From positions 7,254,001 to 7,318,000 of the forward strand of contig AP026539.1 in NCBI GenBank assembly GCA_026075535.2: a stretch of 64,000 nucleotides of DNA. The letters run 5' to 3'. Shown one piece after another: positions 22,238 to 35,098 of the stretch. The first letter of the stretch is position 1; the number at the start of each line of letters is the position of its first letter. The translations under genes were made by a program, and so were the position numbers. This stretch comes from Tricholoma matsutake. Taxonomy: Eukaryota > Basidiomycota > Agaricomycetes > Agaricales > Tricholomataceae. The notes under the pieces are model-generated. The model was not told the origin of the DNA. It was given only the letters and a program-made list of their open reading frames with translations, and searched no databases.

Positions 22238-25200
22238 ATCGTACGCCCTCACTGCCTGTCCATAACCACTTTGAAGTCTTGTCAGTTGAATCCCCGGAGA
22301 ATGAATCCATTTCTGTGACTGCTCCCCTCTCTGACCCTTCGAAGTTGGCTAAAGACGTACCTGCTCTCCCCGTCTCTCCTTCTACTCCACGTCCCAAAAT
22401 TAAATCATGGGAGCGTAAACTACCACGCAAGTATATTGTGGCATCCACTCCCTCTGCACATTCCTTAAACCTAGCCATCGAACTGCAGACGACCGACACT
22501 GGACAGATACTCGGTGTCTCTGTGCTCCTGGACTCTGGTGCGACTGGTCTCTTCATTGATTCCCATCTGGTACAACAACATCGTCTAAATACTCGCTCAC
22601 TCTCACGTCTGATACCTGTATATAATGTGGATGGATCCCCAAATGAAGCTGGTGCCATCTGAGAGGTTGCAGACCTGGTTCTCCATTACAAAGATCATAG
22701 TGAGCGTGCCCTTTTTGCTGTCACTCAATTAGGAAAGCAAAAGGCAATTTTGGGATATCCATGGCTTCGAGACCATAACCCAGAGGTCGACTGGCACACC
22801 GGGGAGGTTACCATGAGCCGATGTCCATCCCGCTGTCGGACGTGTTTCACAGAAGCCAGGCAAGAACATCATGGACAGAAGGCAGCAATACGACGAACTC
22901 AGAAGTGTCGTGCTGGACCCCTGCCTATACCTGAAGTGGAATTGGAAGGGGTTCCTGATCTAATGCCGGACTCGGATGATGATGATGAGGACCCAGAGGA
23001 AGTGGAGGAGGGTGATCGGATCTTCTACACTGCGATTCGCTCATCGCATGAGGTGTGTGCCACATCAAACATATCCCAACGCCTTGCCGAGGCCTTCCAC
23101 AAAAACAACGCTGCTAAATCCTCTACTAACTCCTTACTCCCTCATCTCCATGAGTTTGAAGACGTGTTCTCCAAGGAGTCATTCAACTCTCTTCCTGCGC
23201 GTAAGCCATGGGATCACGCGATCGAACTCACCCCCGGCGCAACCCCTTCATCCTGCAAGGTCTATCCTCTCTCTCTGGAGGAACAACGGCAGCTTGACCA
23301 GTTCATCGACGAGCACCTGGCCTCTGGACGTATTCGACCATCAAAGTCACCCATGGCCTCTCCCTTTTTCTTTGTCAAGAAGAAGGATGGCTCACTTCGA
23401 CCGGTTCAAGACTACAGAAGACTCAACAACATCACGGTCAAAAATCGCTACCCACTACCCCTCATCTCTGAACTCGTAAACCAGCTCCGTGGAGCCCGAT
23501 ACTTCACCAAGCTCGATGTCCGTTGGGGCTATAATAATGTGAGGATAAAGGAGGGAGATGAGTGGAAGGCAGCCTTTTGTACCAACCGTGGTCTTTTTGA
23601 ACCGCTTGTCATGTTCTTTGGCCTTACTAATAGCCCTGCCACCTTTCAGACCATGATGAACGACATCTTCCATGACCTCATCCTCGAAGGCGTTGTCTGC
23701 ATCTATCTCGACGACATCCTCATCTTCACTCGCACAGTTGAAGAGCACCGTCGCATCACGCGCCTCATCCTAGAGCGACTTCAACGGTACAAACTCTACC
23801 TTCATCAGGACAAATGCGAGTTCGAAAGGACCAAGATCGAGTACCTCGGCCTGATTATCTCAGAGGGTCAAGTGGAGATGGATCCTATCAAGGTAAACGG
23901 GGTCACAGCTTGGCCGACGCCCACAAACAAGAAGGAGGTGCAGTCTTTCCTGGGCTTCATCAATTTTTATCGGTGTTTTATCAAGGATTTCTCACATCAT
24001 GCACGACCGCTGTTCGACTTGACAGGAAAGGAGGCATGGAGGTGGTATAATGCACAACAGGAGGCATTCGAAAAGCTTAAGGAGATGGTCACTTCTGCTC
24101 CGATCCTTACCTTTGCTGACGATTCGCATCCTTTTCGTGTAGAAGCCGACAGTTCTGACTTTGCGACGGGCGCTGTGTTGTCTCAGCAGTCTCCGGAGGA
24201 CCAGAAGTGGCATCCTGTTGCGTTCTACTCCAAAAGCCTTAGTGCTGTAGAGAGAAACTACGAGATCCATGACAAGGAGATGTTGGCGATAATGCGTGCG
24301 CTTGAGGAGTGGCGACACTTCCTCGAGGGTGCCCAACACAAGGTGGAAATTTGGACGGATCACAAGAACCTCGAGTACTTCATGACGGCCAAGAAATTGA
24401 ACCATCGTCAAGCTCGTTGGTCCCTGTATCTATCTAGATTCAACTTCTCCTTGCACCACCGTCCGGGTTGCAGCATGGGGAAGACCAATGCCCTATCCCG
24501 ACGTGCAGACCATGGGGATGGCAGCGGTGACAACCAAAACATTGTGCTGTTGCAGCCAGACCTGTTCACCATTCGGGCACTGGAAGGCATTGCACCCCAG
24601 GGCAAGGAGCGGGACATTCTACGTGACATTCATCGCGCAAACCGTAGCGGTTTACATGAGGATGTTGTCGCCCGAGCTGTTAAAGAACTGAGGAAGGGAT
24701 TGACCCTTTCTATATGTGCGGCAGAGTGGGCTGAAAAGGAGGACTTGTTGTATTTCAGGGATCGCATCTATGTTCCCAATGACCCAGACCTTCGCCAGCG
24801 CATCATATCCCAACACCATGACTCACAGATTGCTGGCCACCCCGGACGCTGGAAGACCTTGGAGCTCACCTCATGGAACTATTGGTGGCCACAAATGTCA
24901 CGGCTCATTGGTCAGTATTGTCGCACTTGTGACCTTTGCTTACACACCGAGGTCCCTCGTCGCAAGCCTATTGGTGAGCTACACCCTCTTCCTGTTCCAG
25001 AGAGTCATTGGGATGTCATCAGCATCGACTTTGTGGTGGAATTGCCAGAGTCAAACGGGTTTGATGCGGTGATGTGCACAGTTGACTCAGTGGGAAAACG
25101 CGCTCACTTCATTCCCACTCACACCACTGTCAGTGCCCTAGGTGCCGCTCGACTCTACCTCCACCACGTGTGGAAATTACATGGACTTCCTGGTGCCTTC

Positions 25201-26136
25201 CTCTCAGATCGTGGCCCTCAGTTCATGGCAGAGTTCACTCATGAGCTGTACCGACTCCTGGGGATCAAACTCCTCGCTTCAACTGCTTATCACCCACAAA
25301 CTGATGGCCAGACGGAGTGAGTCAACCAGGAACTGGAGCAGTACATCCGCCTCTTTGTCAATGAACGCCAGGACGATTGGGATGATCTCCTTCCTTTGGC
25401 CGAGTTCGGGTACAACAACCATGTCCATGCTTCCACTCAACAGACCCCTTTCCTCTTAGACACTGGACGACATCCATGCATGGGATTTGAACCTCGCCAA
25501 ACTCCCTCACACATCGAGACAGTGAATGAGTTCACAGAACACATGAGGGATAGCTTGGAGGAGGCAAGGGCAGCCTTAGCAAAGGCGAAGGATGACATGG
25601 CGCGATTTTACAACCAGCGCCACTCCCCAACCCCTCAGTACAGGGTTGGTGATCGAGTTTATCTCGACTCCAGTGACATCTCCACTACACGTCCATCCAA
25701 GAAACTCGCTCATTGCTTCTTGGGACCTTTCCCCATTGTCAAGTGCGTTGGAACACATGCCTATCGTCTATGCCTCCCAGCTTCCATGTCCAGACTCCAT
25801 CCCATCTTCCATGTCATCAAATTGCTTCCAGCTCCCCCAGATCCGTTCCTGGGATGCCATTCACACCCACCACCACCACCTACAGTGATCGAGGGAGAAC
25901 CCCAATATGAAGTCGAGTCAATCCTGGACAGCCGTTTGCATCGAGGAAAACTCCAGTATTTGGTACATTGGAAGGGTTATGGGTATGAGGAGAACTCATG
26001 GGTCGAAGAGTCTGACGTAAACGCCCCTCGGTTAATCAAGGAATTCCACCGACGGCACACTGCTGCACCGCATCGCATTCAAGTCACGGACTTTGGTCGT
26101 ATACGATTTCGAATGCATCGGGGCGATGCATCTTAG
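22225..26136 (+). pseudogene. Pol of Ty3 element 2 (PR-RT-RNH-IN-chromodomain)
   Basis: One frame, -1 relative to the downstream part of gag and overlapping its end at 22225-22237, which suggests a -1 frameshift for Gag-Pol. Protease: VLLDSGATGLFIDS (22526-22570). Reverse transcriptase: [33 protein letters not shown] and an intact YLDDILIF at 23704. RNase H: FRVEADSSDFATGAVLSQ, ERNYEIHDKEMLAI, WTDHKNLEYF. Integrase: AGHPGRWKTLELTSWNYWWP, CRTCDLC, ISIDFVVELP, LSDRGPQF, YHPQTDGQTE. A chromodomain (YEVESILDSRLHRGKLQYLV...WKGYGYEENSWVEESDV, 25906-26025) ends it. Stops: TGA at 22660 and 25318, both where arginine is expected. Otherwise full length, about 1,300 codons. Confidence 0.93.
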
Positions 26137-26147
26137 AGAGGGGGTGA

Positions 26148-26513
26148 TGTAAGGGGACTAGGGGGGTGCCCTGTGTGTTTTTCCTATTTTTTATGTTTGT
26201 CCCATATTTTTCCCCACCTCATTTCCTTCTATTCTTCATTTTCTATGATTTTTCCGGATTTTATTACTAATTTTCCCTTGCTATCATGTTTGTATATGTT
26301 GACACTTTTATATTTAGAGGTGGAGTACCCCTTCCGACACATACCCCTTGGTATGATGTCATTCGGCGGCCTTGATCCGCCTATCTCCGCCTTTTTCTAT
26401 TTTTAGGTTATATTTGATTTTTGTCGTCTTCACATATACTGGGCATCAGCAAGGGGATCCTTAGAGTTTTCTCTTCGGATTTCCCTTTGCTAGAGGCTCA
26501 GGTTGCCCTTATA
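26148..26513 (+). repeat. 3' LTR of Ty3 element 2
   Basis: 366-bp mate of 20157-20522, followed by the CCGTG target duplication. Confidence 0.95.
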
Positions 26514-26518
26514 CCGTG

Positions 26519-27157
26519 CCAATTAAATCAGACTACAATTGAAGTAGATCGACTGTCATCTACATCATTGTTGTCTGACTATGGGAGACTAATTGCATAT
26601 AGTGACCTATCGTGACCTATCTACTGATCTCTAGGCCTATGGCTACCTCCATATCCGGGACTTACCTACATTCCTATGAAACCTCTGGAGGCTCTGTAGC
26701 CCTATGGAGGTATCAACCATTTTCCTGATGTAGGGAATGCTGACAGTGACCATACTGACATTTTTACCTACTGATTGACCACTGAACTGAAAAACTATAT
26801 AACCATCTATATACTGTATATTTACTGTATAAGTACTTAGCTTTGAGGGTATACATATACATATACATATACAGTATTTACCATATATATACAGTAAATA
26901 GATAATACAGTTGGAGCCTTGGCCGCTGCAAGGCTGTAGACCACCCTTACGTTGCATGGGGATGCATATATAATGCACGATGTACTTGTGTACAATTAGA
27001 AGATAATTTCCATATTATTGTAGTGGAATGCAAAATGCAGACGGATGGATGGACCGGACGGACATCCGGATTCTCCAAAGCCGAAACTTCTGAGTGACTC
27101 GACAAGTCTCTAAACTCCAAGTTCCAGCGAAACGGCATCTCTTGTCGTTCTTCCAAA
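26519..27157. other. Intergenic region upstream of HOM3
   Basis: No gene seen. It holds a small ACATAT microsatellite (about 26850-26871), AT-rich text with repeated TATACAGTA words (26750-26920), and the likely promoter and 5' UTR of the aspartate kinase gene from about 26990 on. Confidence 0.6.
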
Positions 27158-29380
27158 ATGTCTGATAAATCAACTCCACCGTCGTCCTCGTCGTCCTTGT
27201 CTTCCTCACCTCCACGTACTCCACCCAATCTACACCAAAATACTATTGATCCATCTGCCAAATGGCTAGTGCAAAAGTTTGGAGGCACCAGTGTTGGAAA
27301 ATACCCCGTTAAAATTGCCGAGGACATTGTGTCGTGCGCATTACATTCATTTTCTGCTCAGAAAGCCCACAGAATTTACATTAGAAACTACATTGATCAA
27401 CATAAAGTTGCCATAGTATGTTCTGCACGTTCGGGATCCACCAAGGCACTAGGGACGACCAACCTCCTTCTACGCTCGGCATCGGAAGCTCTACAGCACC
27501 ACACTAAATTCGCTAGTTCTCCAGGAACGACAACTCCATCCACAAGGAGTTTATTCGGAGCAGGATTGGATGGATCGCAATCTCCACCTATGAACTCGCC
27601 TCTTCATGAAAGCTCGGCTGGATTTGTTTCACAACAAAATTTTAACTCTCTCATCATTCCAAAAGCCGGCCAAGCGTCTCCAGAATTCAACGTCACAGTG
27701 GATCTCGTTCGAGAACAACACATCGAAGCTGCAAGAGCATCCGTCCATGATCCAGATATCTTGATGGAGCTTGAGGAAGAGATCGAGAAAGACTGCGATT
27801 GGTTAAGAAGTTTTCTGTTTGCAGCTCAGGTATGTTTGCAATGTTAACTGGACATACGATAATTGAATACGGTTCACCATTACGCCCAATACCCGATAGG
27901 TTATCGACGAAATATCTTTAAGATCCCAAGATAGTATCGTGGGTTTGGGCGAAAGGCTTGCTTGTAAAATTATGACCGCAGTGCTTCGCGATCAGGTTCT
28001 TGCTTTCATTTCGACTATTGCCTTGGCTCATCATCCTTGCCAGGGCATTGATGCTGAGTACGTGTCGTTAGAAAATGTAGTACCCGATCCTCAAGGTCTT
28101 GATGGTGAGGATGGCTATAAAACGCTTGATCAAGCATTCTACGATAATCTAGCATCTGCTTTACGCGACCGTATCGAGCAATGTGGTTCTCGCGTTCCAG
28201 TTGTGACTGGTGTGTTTTACATACATCGTATATAAATCAGAATTTGACTATTAGCGTTCGCTAGGTTTCTTCGGGCCTGTTCCCGGTTCCTTACTGCGTC
28301 AAGTGGGACGCGGTTACACAGATCTGCTTTCGGCTCTCCTAGCAGTCGGCCTTGACGCCGCAGAACTGCAAATTTGGAAAGAAGTCGATGGCATCTTCAC
28401 TGCCGACCCACGCAAAGTACCTACTGCCCGTCTTCTCTCCATCATATCTCCAGACGAGGCAGCGGAGTTGACCTACTATGGAAGCGAAGTTGTCCATCCC
28501 TTCACCATGGAGCAGGTACGTTATTGCGATCGTACCACGTATCTAACCATAGACGAAAGCGATACAGGTCATTAGGAAAAAAATACCAATTAGGATAAAA
28601 AACGTCGAGAACTCTAAAGGCGGAGGGACCGTTATATACCCCGACTCAGAAGTCGATCCCCATGTAGAGCTGGAAATCGGCGGCCAGGGAATTATAGAAC
28701 CCGTATCATTCGCTACTCTACAACATATCTCTCTTGTGACGGAGGAACAGAAACGAAGGAAGGCGCCTACAGCCGTGACTATCAAGGAACACATCATCGT
28801 CTTGAACGTAAACTCAAATAGGAAAAGCGTCTCGCACGGATTCTTGGCTGGAATATTTAAGACGCTGGATCAGTACGGCGTCGCGGTGGATCTGATCAGC
28901 ACGAGTGAGGTGCATGTCAGCATGGCCATCGAAGAGGGGTTATCTAAGAAAATTGAGGACCGGCTTATTAAAGATCTCAAGAAAACGGGAACGGTAAACG
29001 CAACTTTTGCATCTACAGATAAATCTAACATATCGTCTTTCTTCCCCTTCTTAGGTATCTGTACACCGTGACATGGCCATTTTGTCTTTGGTTGGAAAAG
29101 AGATGCGCAATATGGTCGGCATAGCTGGGAGAATGTTCACGGCGCTCGCACAGGGAAACGTCAACATTGAGATGATTAGTCAGGGCGCGAGCGAGATCAA
29201 TATCTCGTGTGTTATTGAATCGAAGGACTCGGTCAAGGCGCTGAATTTGATTCACCAGACCTGTTTGCAAGCGAGGCCTGAAGGTGCTAAAGGCAGATGT
29301 AAGTTTGGTGGCTCCCTTCGCGGTGGGGCTCCTATACTGACACCGACTTGGCTCCACTAGTTGGTCCTTGGTTATTTTGA
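27158..29380 (+). CDS. HOM3: Aspartate kinase (aspartokinase)
   Basis: Phosphorylates aspartate, the first step toward threonine, methionine and isoleucine; cytosolic. Eight exons: 27158-27333, 27385-27829, 27900-27995, 28044-28209, 28265-28515, 28568-28993, 29055-29298, 29361-29380; together 1,824 bases, 607 aa. A Ser/Pro-rich N-terminus precedes KFGGTSVG (residues 40-47, nucleotide/aspartate site). Then come VAIVCSARSG, IGLGERLACKIM-like VGLGERLACKIM, VPVVTGFFGPVPG and GRGYTDLLSALLAVGL. WKEVDGIFTADPR and ELTYYGSEVVHPFTMEQ complete the kinase domain. The C-terminal third carries two ACT-type regulatory segments (VNSNRKSVSHGFLAGIF and MVGIAGRMFTALAQGNVNIEM), fitting feedback control by threonine. 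The first intron (51 bp) is a multiple of three and stop-free. The last exon is only 20 bp (ending GPWLF-stop) and is the least certain part. Length is a little over yeast Hom3. Confidence 0.95.
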
Positions 29381-29643
29381 TTATTTTGATTGGCGAGACT
29401 CAGTTGTCAATTTTATGCGATGGGATTATGTGTTGGGGACATGCCCTGTTTGACAGGACTTCCCAATGCTATGTATAATTCTTGATAGATATATCATTTG
29501 CTTACTGAGCTCTCCCATTGTTTAATGATTGTAGATGTCAATTGAAGTAATATTCTGTATGTTATTCTGTATGTCTTTCTTTATGGCAGACAGTTTTGCC
29601 AAACAAAGCCAAGGTTCGAGTTTTGCTGTTTCTCACCTCGACG
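29381..29643. other. HOM3 to ChAPs intergenic gap
   Basis: 263 bp holding the 3' flank of HOM3 and the promoter/5' UTR of the next gene. A possible 5' UTR intron ends TATGGCAG at 29589. No other feature seen. Confidence 0.5.
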
Positions 29644-32457
29644 ATGGCCGAGGCAACGTTCAAGGAAATTCCTGAAATTTTCGAGGTATATTATTTCTTC
29701 TCTTAAAAGCTAGATGCTTCAATAGCTATTTGCAAGGTTGAACTCGGCGAGGCGCTTACAGCGCGAACGGAAAGTCTATGTAAGAACAATCCCATAATGC
29801 CGCCAGGCTTCAGATCGCTGATAGTGCGTACGCGCTTCTCAGCAACTTTTAGGGAACTTGGACCACCGGATCTGTGTCATGTTGTCAAAAGCACCGGGCG
29901 TGGTGGCCAGCGCGATGTCGGTACCTTTCTGCTTGGCGTGACGGCAGCCTAATACATCATCATAGCTTGGATCATATCACTACATCTCGGGTGTCGATGC
30001 ATCCTCATCGGCTTCTCTTGCTGCGTACATCAACTCGCTCACATATGCCGTTGAAGACAACTCTGCGTGGTTCTCGAAAAATACGTCATGGAAAGTGCGA
30101 AATGGGTGTTATTGGTGAGCTATGCACAATATCAGTTCTACTGCAACGGATCTGATATTCACTAAGCTGTTTTAATGCCTTCTCCCGAGTGGACATCCGT
30201 GTGGACGTGAAAATACCAGGAGGTGTGAATGCGTACGTGATTGATCTGCGAGGTGAAAGGTGTGGTATTCGTCGTATTATAGCAGCAGTGCGTACAATGC
30301 TAATGACCACCAGACATCAAGCTACAGCTGATATGTGGCAAGAAACCTACGTGTCTGCAATTCTGAGGGCAATCCTGTATTCCGACGATCCGACATACTG
30401 GCTGGAAGCATACCGCAAACTCGATCCCATCACATCGCCAGAGAGTGAGATACGATTCTTGCAGGGTGCCGAGGCACTTTTCATGAAAGGTGCGTCTAGG
30501 CTGTCTTTATTCTTTGCACCATGTGTTCATCAAATGCCAGGCTGGCAGGTCGGATCTGATCCTGAAATCCAAGTCGCAACTGTCGTTTCCAACCATCTAA
30601 CTGCTGGAATCATGAAGTACTTTGGAGAATCTGGACGGTACCAGCAGGCTGCGAATCTCTTTGAGAAGCTCTCTGCCCGTGAGCCAGAGGTGGCATCTCT
30701 TCTGGCGAAGAGCTACATCGGAATGAGTGCGTGGCTACTAGAACTTGGGTTCTCAATGCAGCCAACCATATCTCTTAGACGAGGAAGTCAAGGCTGTACA
30801 GATCTTGTCTGCGGCAATGAAACAAACTCCTCAATCCTACACGCTACTTCACGTTCAATGCGATTTCCTTCGCTCAAAAGGCAAATACGAATGGGCTCTA
30901 AAATTGGCGCGTCAAGCCGTGAATTGCGCACCAAGTGAGTTCGTGACCTGGGAGAAGCTGACAGAGCTGTATATGGATCTTAAGCAATACGAATCAGTTT
31001 GTACATTCCGCTTGACCTTGAGTTCCTTATCTAACCCTGTATCTAGGCACTTTTGACGCTCAACTCATGTCCCATGTTCACTTTCAATGGCCGTGATGCC
31101 CATCGGCCGCTAACTCCAGCCAAAGTTCATCTACCGTTTCTCCGTCCTATAGGAGAAATATTGCCCGAAAGACAAAAGACGGAAGACGACGAAGTATGTC
31201 CACAACGATTTTCAGTTCATAGCCTAACTTCCCCCATAGGCTGACCCGGCACTCCAACGTCTTCCTGCTCCCGGTCTCCGGGGCACATGGGCGAGGGCGT
31301 ATTCCCTCCTCACTCGCCTTGTTTCGCAGGTTGGGTGGGACGAACTCCTTAAAACACGGAGCAGTGTTTTTGTTATGGAGGAGGAATATAGGATGCAGAA
31401 AGCACAGATAGAGATTAGTCAAGCCGCCACAACCACGAACGGACACACAGAGAGCGAAGGTGGAGACATGGGCCGGATGGTCATACACGAAGATGGTAGC
31501 ATGGTCCCCAGCACACAAGTCTCCAATCCGCATGCCTCTAATGACAACGCTTCGACTCGCGCCATGATCTCCCCTACGATGAAGGCATCACCAACGGAGG
31601 ACATTGGCGACTCATCGCTTGACGTATCCAGCGCGATTCCAACTATTCGGGTGTCTACGGAGTCTGACCGCAATCGAGAAGAGGAAAGCACGGGGGATAT
31701 GCTACCCCCTCACGGGGAAGCGCAATCTAACGGGGTCAGCGATACATTAGAAAAGCCTGTGCAAGCTGCAGCTGGAGAAGGAGAGCAAGGGAACGGAGAG
31801 AATAGCCCACTTCCTGCTCATGAACCGTTTTCATTTAGCAACAAGCGATTATGTGAGCGATGGCTGGATAATTTGTTTATGGTGCTCTACGAGGTGAGTC
31901 ATGCACGTTTCGTCGTAGCATCGGTGCTGATGTTTGGCTAGGATCTACGAGTGTGGACGATATTCCGGGCAGAAGTCGCTCACTTCAAGACGCAGCATGT
32001 TGCCTACCGCAAGACTGGGTTGGAGTGGGAGATTCTTGGAGATCTTGGCCTGCGGTTACATCACAAAGAGGAGGCGAAGGAGGCTTACCAGCGATGCCTC
32101 GATACCCCTCGCTATTCGCAGAAGCCGTGGGTGAAGCTTATGGAGATGTACGCCGATGAGGGTGATATACAGCGTTCGATCCAAACGGCAATTCGTGTAG
32201 CTGCGTATCAATATGCCGAGTATACCGAGATGACGGTGTGTATGAAACTTCTTGCGTCGTCTGGTTACTGAAGACGCGACTATCTGCAGTTCCCAACACA
32301 AATCGCGCGTAGTTTCTTCAAGCTCGGACAGATACACGGACATGCGAAAATCTCCTTCACGCTTCTTAGCATGGGGCTACCCGATCCGATTCTTAAAATT
32401 ATGGACAGCTACCTTCAATATGGGAAAGTCTTCAAGATCGAGGGCTATGACTTCTGA
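29644..32457 (+). CDS. ChAPs-family (Chs6/Bch1/Bud7) exomer cargo adaptor
   Basis: ChAPs proteins bind Chs5 and Arf1 in the exomer, a trans-Golgi coat that exports cargo such as chitin synthase to the plasma membrane. Ten exons (29644-29685, 29737-29916, 29966-30114, 30167-30489, 30541-30726, 30779-30996, 31047-31193, 31240-31893, 31942-32235, 32290-32457) sum to 2,361 bases, 786 aa. Family blocks: GPPDLCHVVKSTGRG, SGVDASSSASLAAYINSLTY, FNAFSRVDIRVDVKIPGGVN, ETYVSAILRAILYSDDPTYW, GWQVGSDPEIQ, YQQAANLFEKLSAREPEVAS. TPR-like helices follow (KYEWALKLARQAVNCAPSE, EEAKEAYQRCLDTPRYSQK), then the end LPDPILKIMDSYLQYGKVFK. A Ser/Thr/Glu-rich insert (residues of about 31410-31810) is probably disordered. 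Start at the only in-frame ATG that leads into exon 2. Confidence 0.92.
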
Positions 32458-33359
32458 TCACACTGTCTAGTCTGAATACCCTAATTATAATTCCGTTATT
32501 TTCTCGTATTCCGACACACGCTGCGATGGTTTGATCATGACTTGCTACCGTTTCGTGACATCGACGTGTTACACATCGACTTCTGATCAATCTGCTGCCC
32601 GGTCTCCTTTATTCGGCATGGTCGGGGCGCTCATCGATGCATCCCCGAGCCATCGGCTCCCTTTGTTAAGTACTATCTCATGGCGGAAGCGCAGTATTTT
32701 CGAATTTGTTACATAATTTATTATTTAGAAGTTTGCCGTGTTTAGGTAAGTTGTTGTTGAGTTGTTGTGTTAGAGAAAATACTCCTTGAAACTCTTCGTG
32801 GCGAAGAATACGAACTAACCAGAAGATGAATCCGTTGCTGCTTGTCGAGATGCATACTTGTTCCATAGTACTTAGTGTGATGATGGGAATTGAGGGTGGG
32901 ATATGGTGGGAAATGCCTACATTTTCGGGCGTGCCTGCTGCCCGAGGCCCGTGGCATCTCCACAAAACTTTGATGGTTCACATAAATAAGCAGAATATCA
33001 AATTGTTCAAATGTAAACCTTTCTCCGTCTCATCATCAAGACCAATATACCCCGATTGTAGTCTTCAATTGTCTTCGAGTAAGAAACTGGATTCGGTTGC
33101 TCCAAATATTGAGCTGTCGTTGAGCTGCTATTTGGTGGTCGTGTTAACATGGAGCTACCCCGACATAGCGCAGAGCCGAGCGTATATAATCAATCCTGGT
33201 CACCACATTTCAAATCTCACTTCGGTCTCGACTTCTCCATTCCCCAGTACTTGCGGCACGTTGGCCTATTAATATACATAACGCGCCTGCCGCAATTCTG
33301 TGCATATAAGTCTGAGCTGCTGGTGAGACCTACTCGTGCCATGACCATACTCATTCCCC
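32458..33359. other. Intergenic region
   Basis: About 900 bp with short open frames only. None resembles a known protein. It probably contains the 3' end of the ChAPs gene and the promoter of the F-box-like gene. Confidence 0.55.
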
Positions 33360-34606
33360 ATGAACTCCACAGAAGACATGACGATGCCCAGGCTCCCCGC
33401 AGAAACAATAGATGCGATTGTTGATCATCTTCATGATGATCGGTCGGCATTGGCGGCTTGCAGTTTAGCGTCGTCGGCATTCATCGTGTCAGCTCGCCAC
33501 CATCTCTTTTCAGAGGTAGTCTTGGAGTGCTCGCACATTTGCCCATTCCTCAAGTTACTGGATGTTCCTTCGTGTACGATCACCGCAGCTATCACTCGAG
33601 TTATCATTCGCCAGAGGAAGAAAATACCAGGTTGGAATCGCGAGAAATCCTATTATGTCCCAATGGACACTCCTCGTTTGGTCTCTCGCCTCCAGGGGGT
33701 TCGATATATTCGCCTCTCTGATATATCCCTGAGTGATATTTCCCCGCCATTGTGGCTTCTACTTCACGACCTCAAAGGCGTAAAGGAGATGGAAATACAT
33801 CACATCACATTCGAAACACCGGAGCATTTTTTCCGATACATCTGCTCCCTTCCAGCACTCGAATCACTTTCCGTTTTAAACCCTTCCACTGGCGTAATAC
33901 CCGATGACTTGGCCCAGTATCGGCCCAAAGTGCCGTTCTGCATACCGCTCCTTGATGTGGGCAAATTATCGCATGGCATGTTGGGCTGGTTCCTCGCACA
34001 AGATCCTATCCCCCCCGTGCACACCTTTTGCATCAACCTTAATAGCTCTTCTACGGAGATAGAGGTGATACGCCAGTACTCCGAAGCCATGGGGTCATCG
34101 ATTCAGAATCTTCACATTAACTTGCCAACGAAATCCCAACCTTGTGCGTCTTCCTTATGTAGGGTTTGCCTCTCTTATTCTCATCAAAGACAGATGAACA
34201 ACGCCTGAATGCCATTGACTTTGGTAACTTTCCCACGATTCGCTCCGTGCATTTCGAAGGCAGTATAGGGCAGCACACAGAACCCCGCGTGCTGGAAGAT
34301 TTATTTCGAAAGGTCTTCTCCCAGATTGGCTCCACGCAGCTGAGAAAGGTCTCGGTGTCTGTGGTGTGGATCGCGGCTAGCGAACATGTATCTTTCTTCG
34401 GCATTCCGGATCACGTTATTGTCCAGTCCTGCAATTGGGGCCGACTGCCTGAAATTTTGCAGTGCACTGTTGGTGATAATCTTGAGGAACTGCGCCTGGC
34501 CATCCAAAACTTCCCCCAGTACCAGCAACGGCAGATGGAAACGGATCTCAGGAAACTATTTTCCACGTTCCATTTGCGAGATGTATTCCATTTCGACTTT
34601 CTCTGA
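33360..34606 (+). CDS. F-box-like protein with variable repeat region
   Basis: Two exons, 33360-34143 and 34194-34606 (50-bp intron GTGCGT...GACAG), 1,197 bases, 398 aa. The N-terminus has an F-box-like motif, LPAETIDAIVDHLHDDRSAL followed by ACSLASSAFIVSARHHLFS (residues about 11-50), the common Agaricomycete form. F-box proteins link substrates to SCF ubiquitin ligases. The rest reads as loosely repeating beta/alpha segments with spaced Leu and Ile (LLLHDLKGVKEMEIHHI, LPALESLSVLNPS, PTIRSVHFEGSIG, LEELRLAIQNFP), as in LRR-type substrate domains. The substrate is unknown. Such genes are highly expanded and variable in mushrooms. ATG at 33360 chosen; 33378 and 33384 are in-frame alternatives. 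Confidence 0.8.
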
Positions 34607-35098
34607 CCTTGATTGACCCATGTATGGGCTAATATATGTTGGTAAAGTGCACTAGCATGCGTTCCCATCACCGAGTTTACTGAATGATATTGTGTAGATC
34701 GATATGCGTAATACTTGTTGTCGCTTGACTGCGATAACATTCGATGCGCCAATTGCGAAGCAATCCAAGCTCTTCAGATTCCTCTTGGGTTTTACGCTTT
34801 GCATACATAAGAATATGATGTATTAACTACTAACTATCATTTATAATGCCTTTTGTCGTGTCGTGCACCAGGGTCATACGTCGAACAGTGCAGGGTGAGT
34901 AAGTAGAAAAAGAAAGGTGCCGGCGGGCCGGGTATTCGGACTATGTAAAGGGAACGTAAAGCCAAAGATGAATCGATGACCCCGTCCACAGTGTGTACCA
35001 CGTAAAAAGCCAGCCTTGTAAGATCGATCGTTCCGACGAACAGGTTGCCACAGGCTTCCGGGCTTTGTTTTCCTCATTGCATACAACCAACATCGATT
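34607..35098. other. Intergenic region
   Basis: About 490 bp without a recognisable gene. Downstream half likely promoter of the next gene. Confidence 0.5.

Larger units (their letters stand above)
20152..26518 (+). mobile_element. Ty3/chromovirus LTR element 2, young
   Basis: The element proper is 20157-26513 with two 366-bp LTRs (TGTAAGGGGACT...GCCCTTATA) and the 5-bp duplication CCGTG at 20152-20156 and 26514-26518. Only three LTR differences are visible, all at CpG, so insertion is recent. Gag and pol are almost intact: gag has three TGA stops and a self-family solo LTR, and pol has two TGA stops. A purine tract (GAGAGGGGG, about 26136-26144) precedes the 3' LTR. The LTR termini TG...TA are less usual than TG...CA. 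Confidence 0.95.

Noticed and set aside
26643..26978. - strand frame with repeated ICICICI text
   Set aside because: Produced by the ACATAT microsatellite, not a gene.
32531..33272. Short open frames in the gap between the ChAPs and F-box-like genes
   Set aside because: No domain, no consistent splice structure, overlapping frames on both strands.
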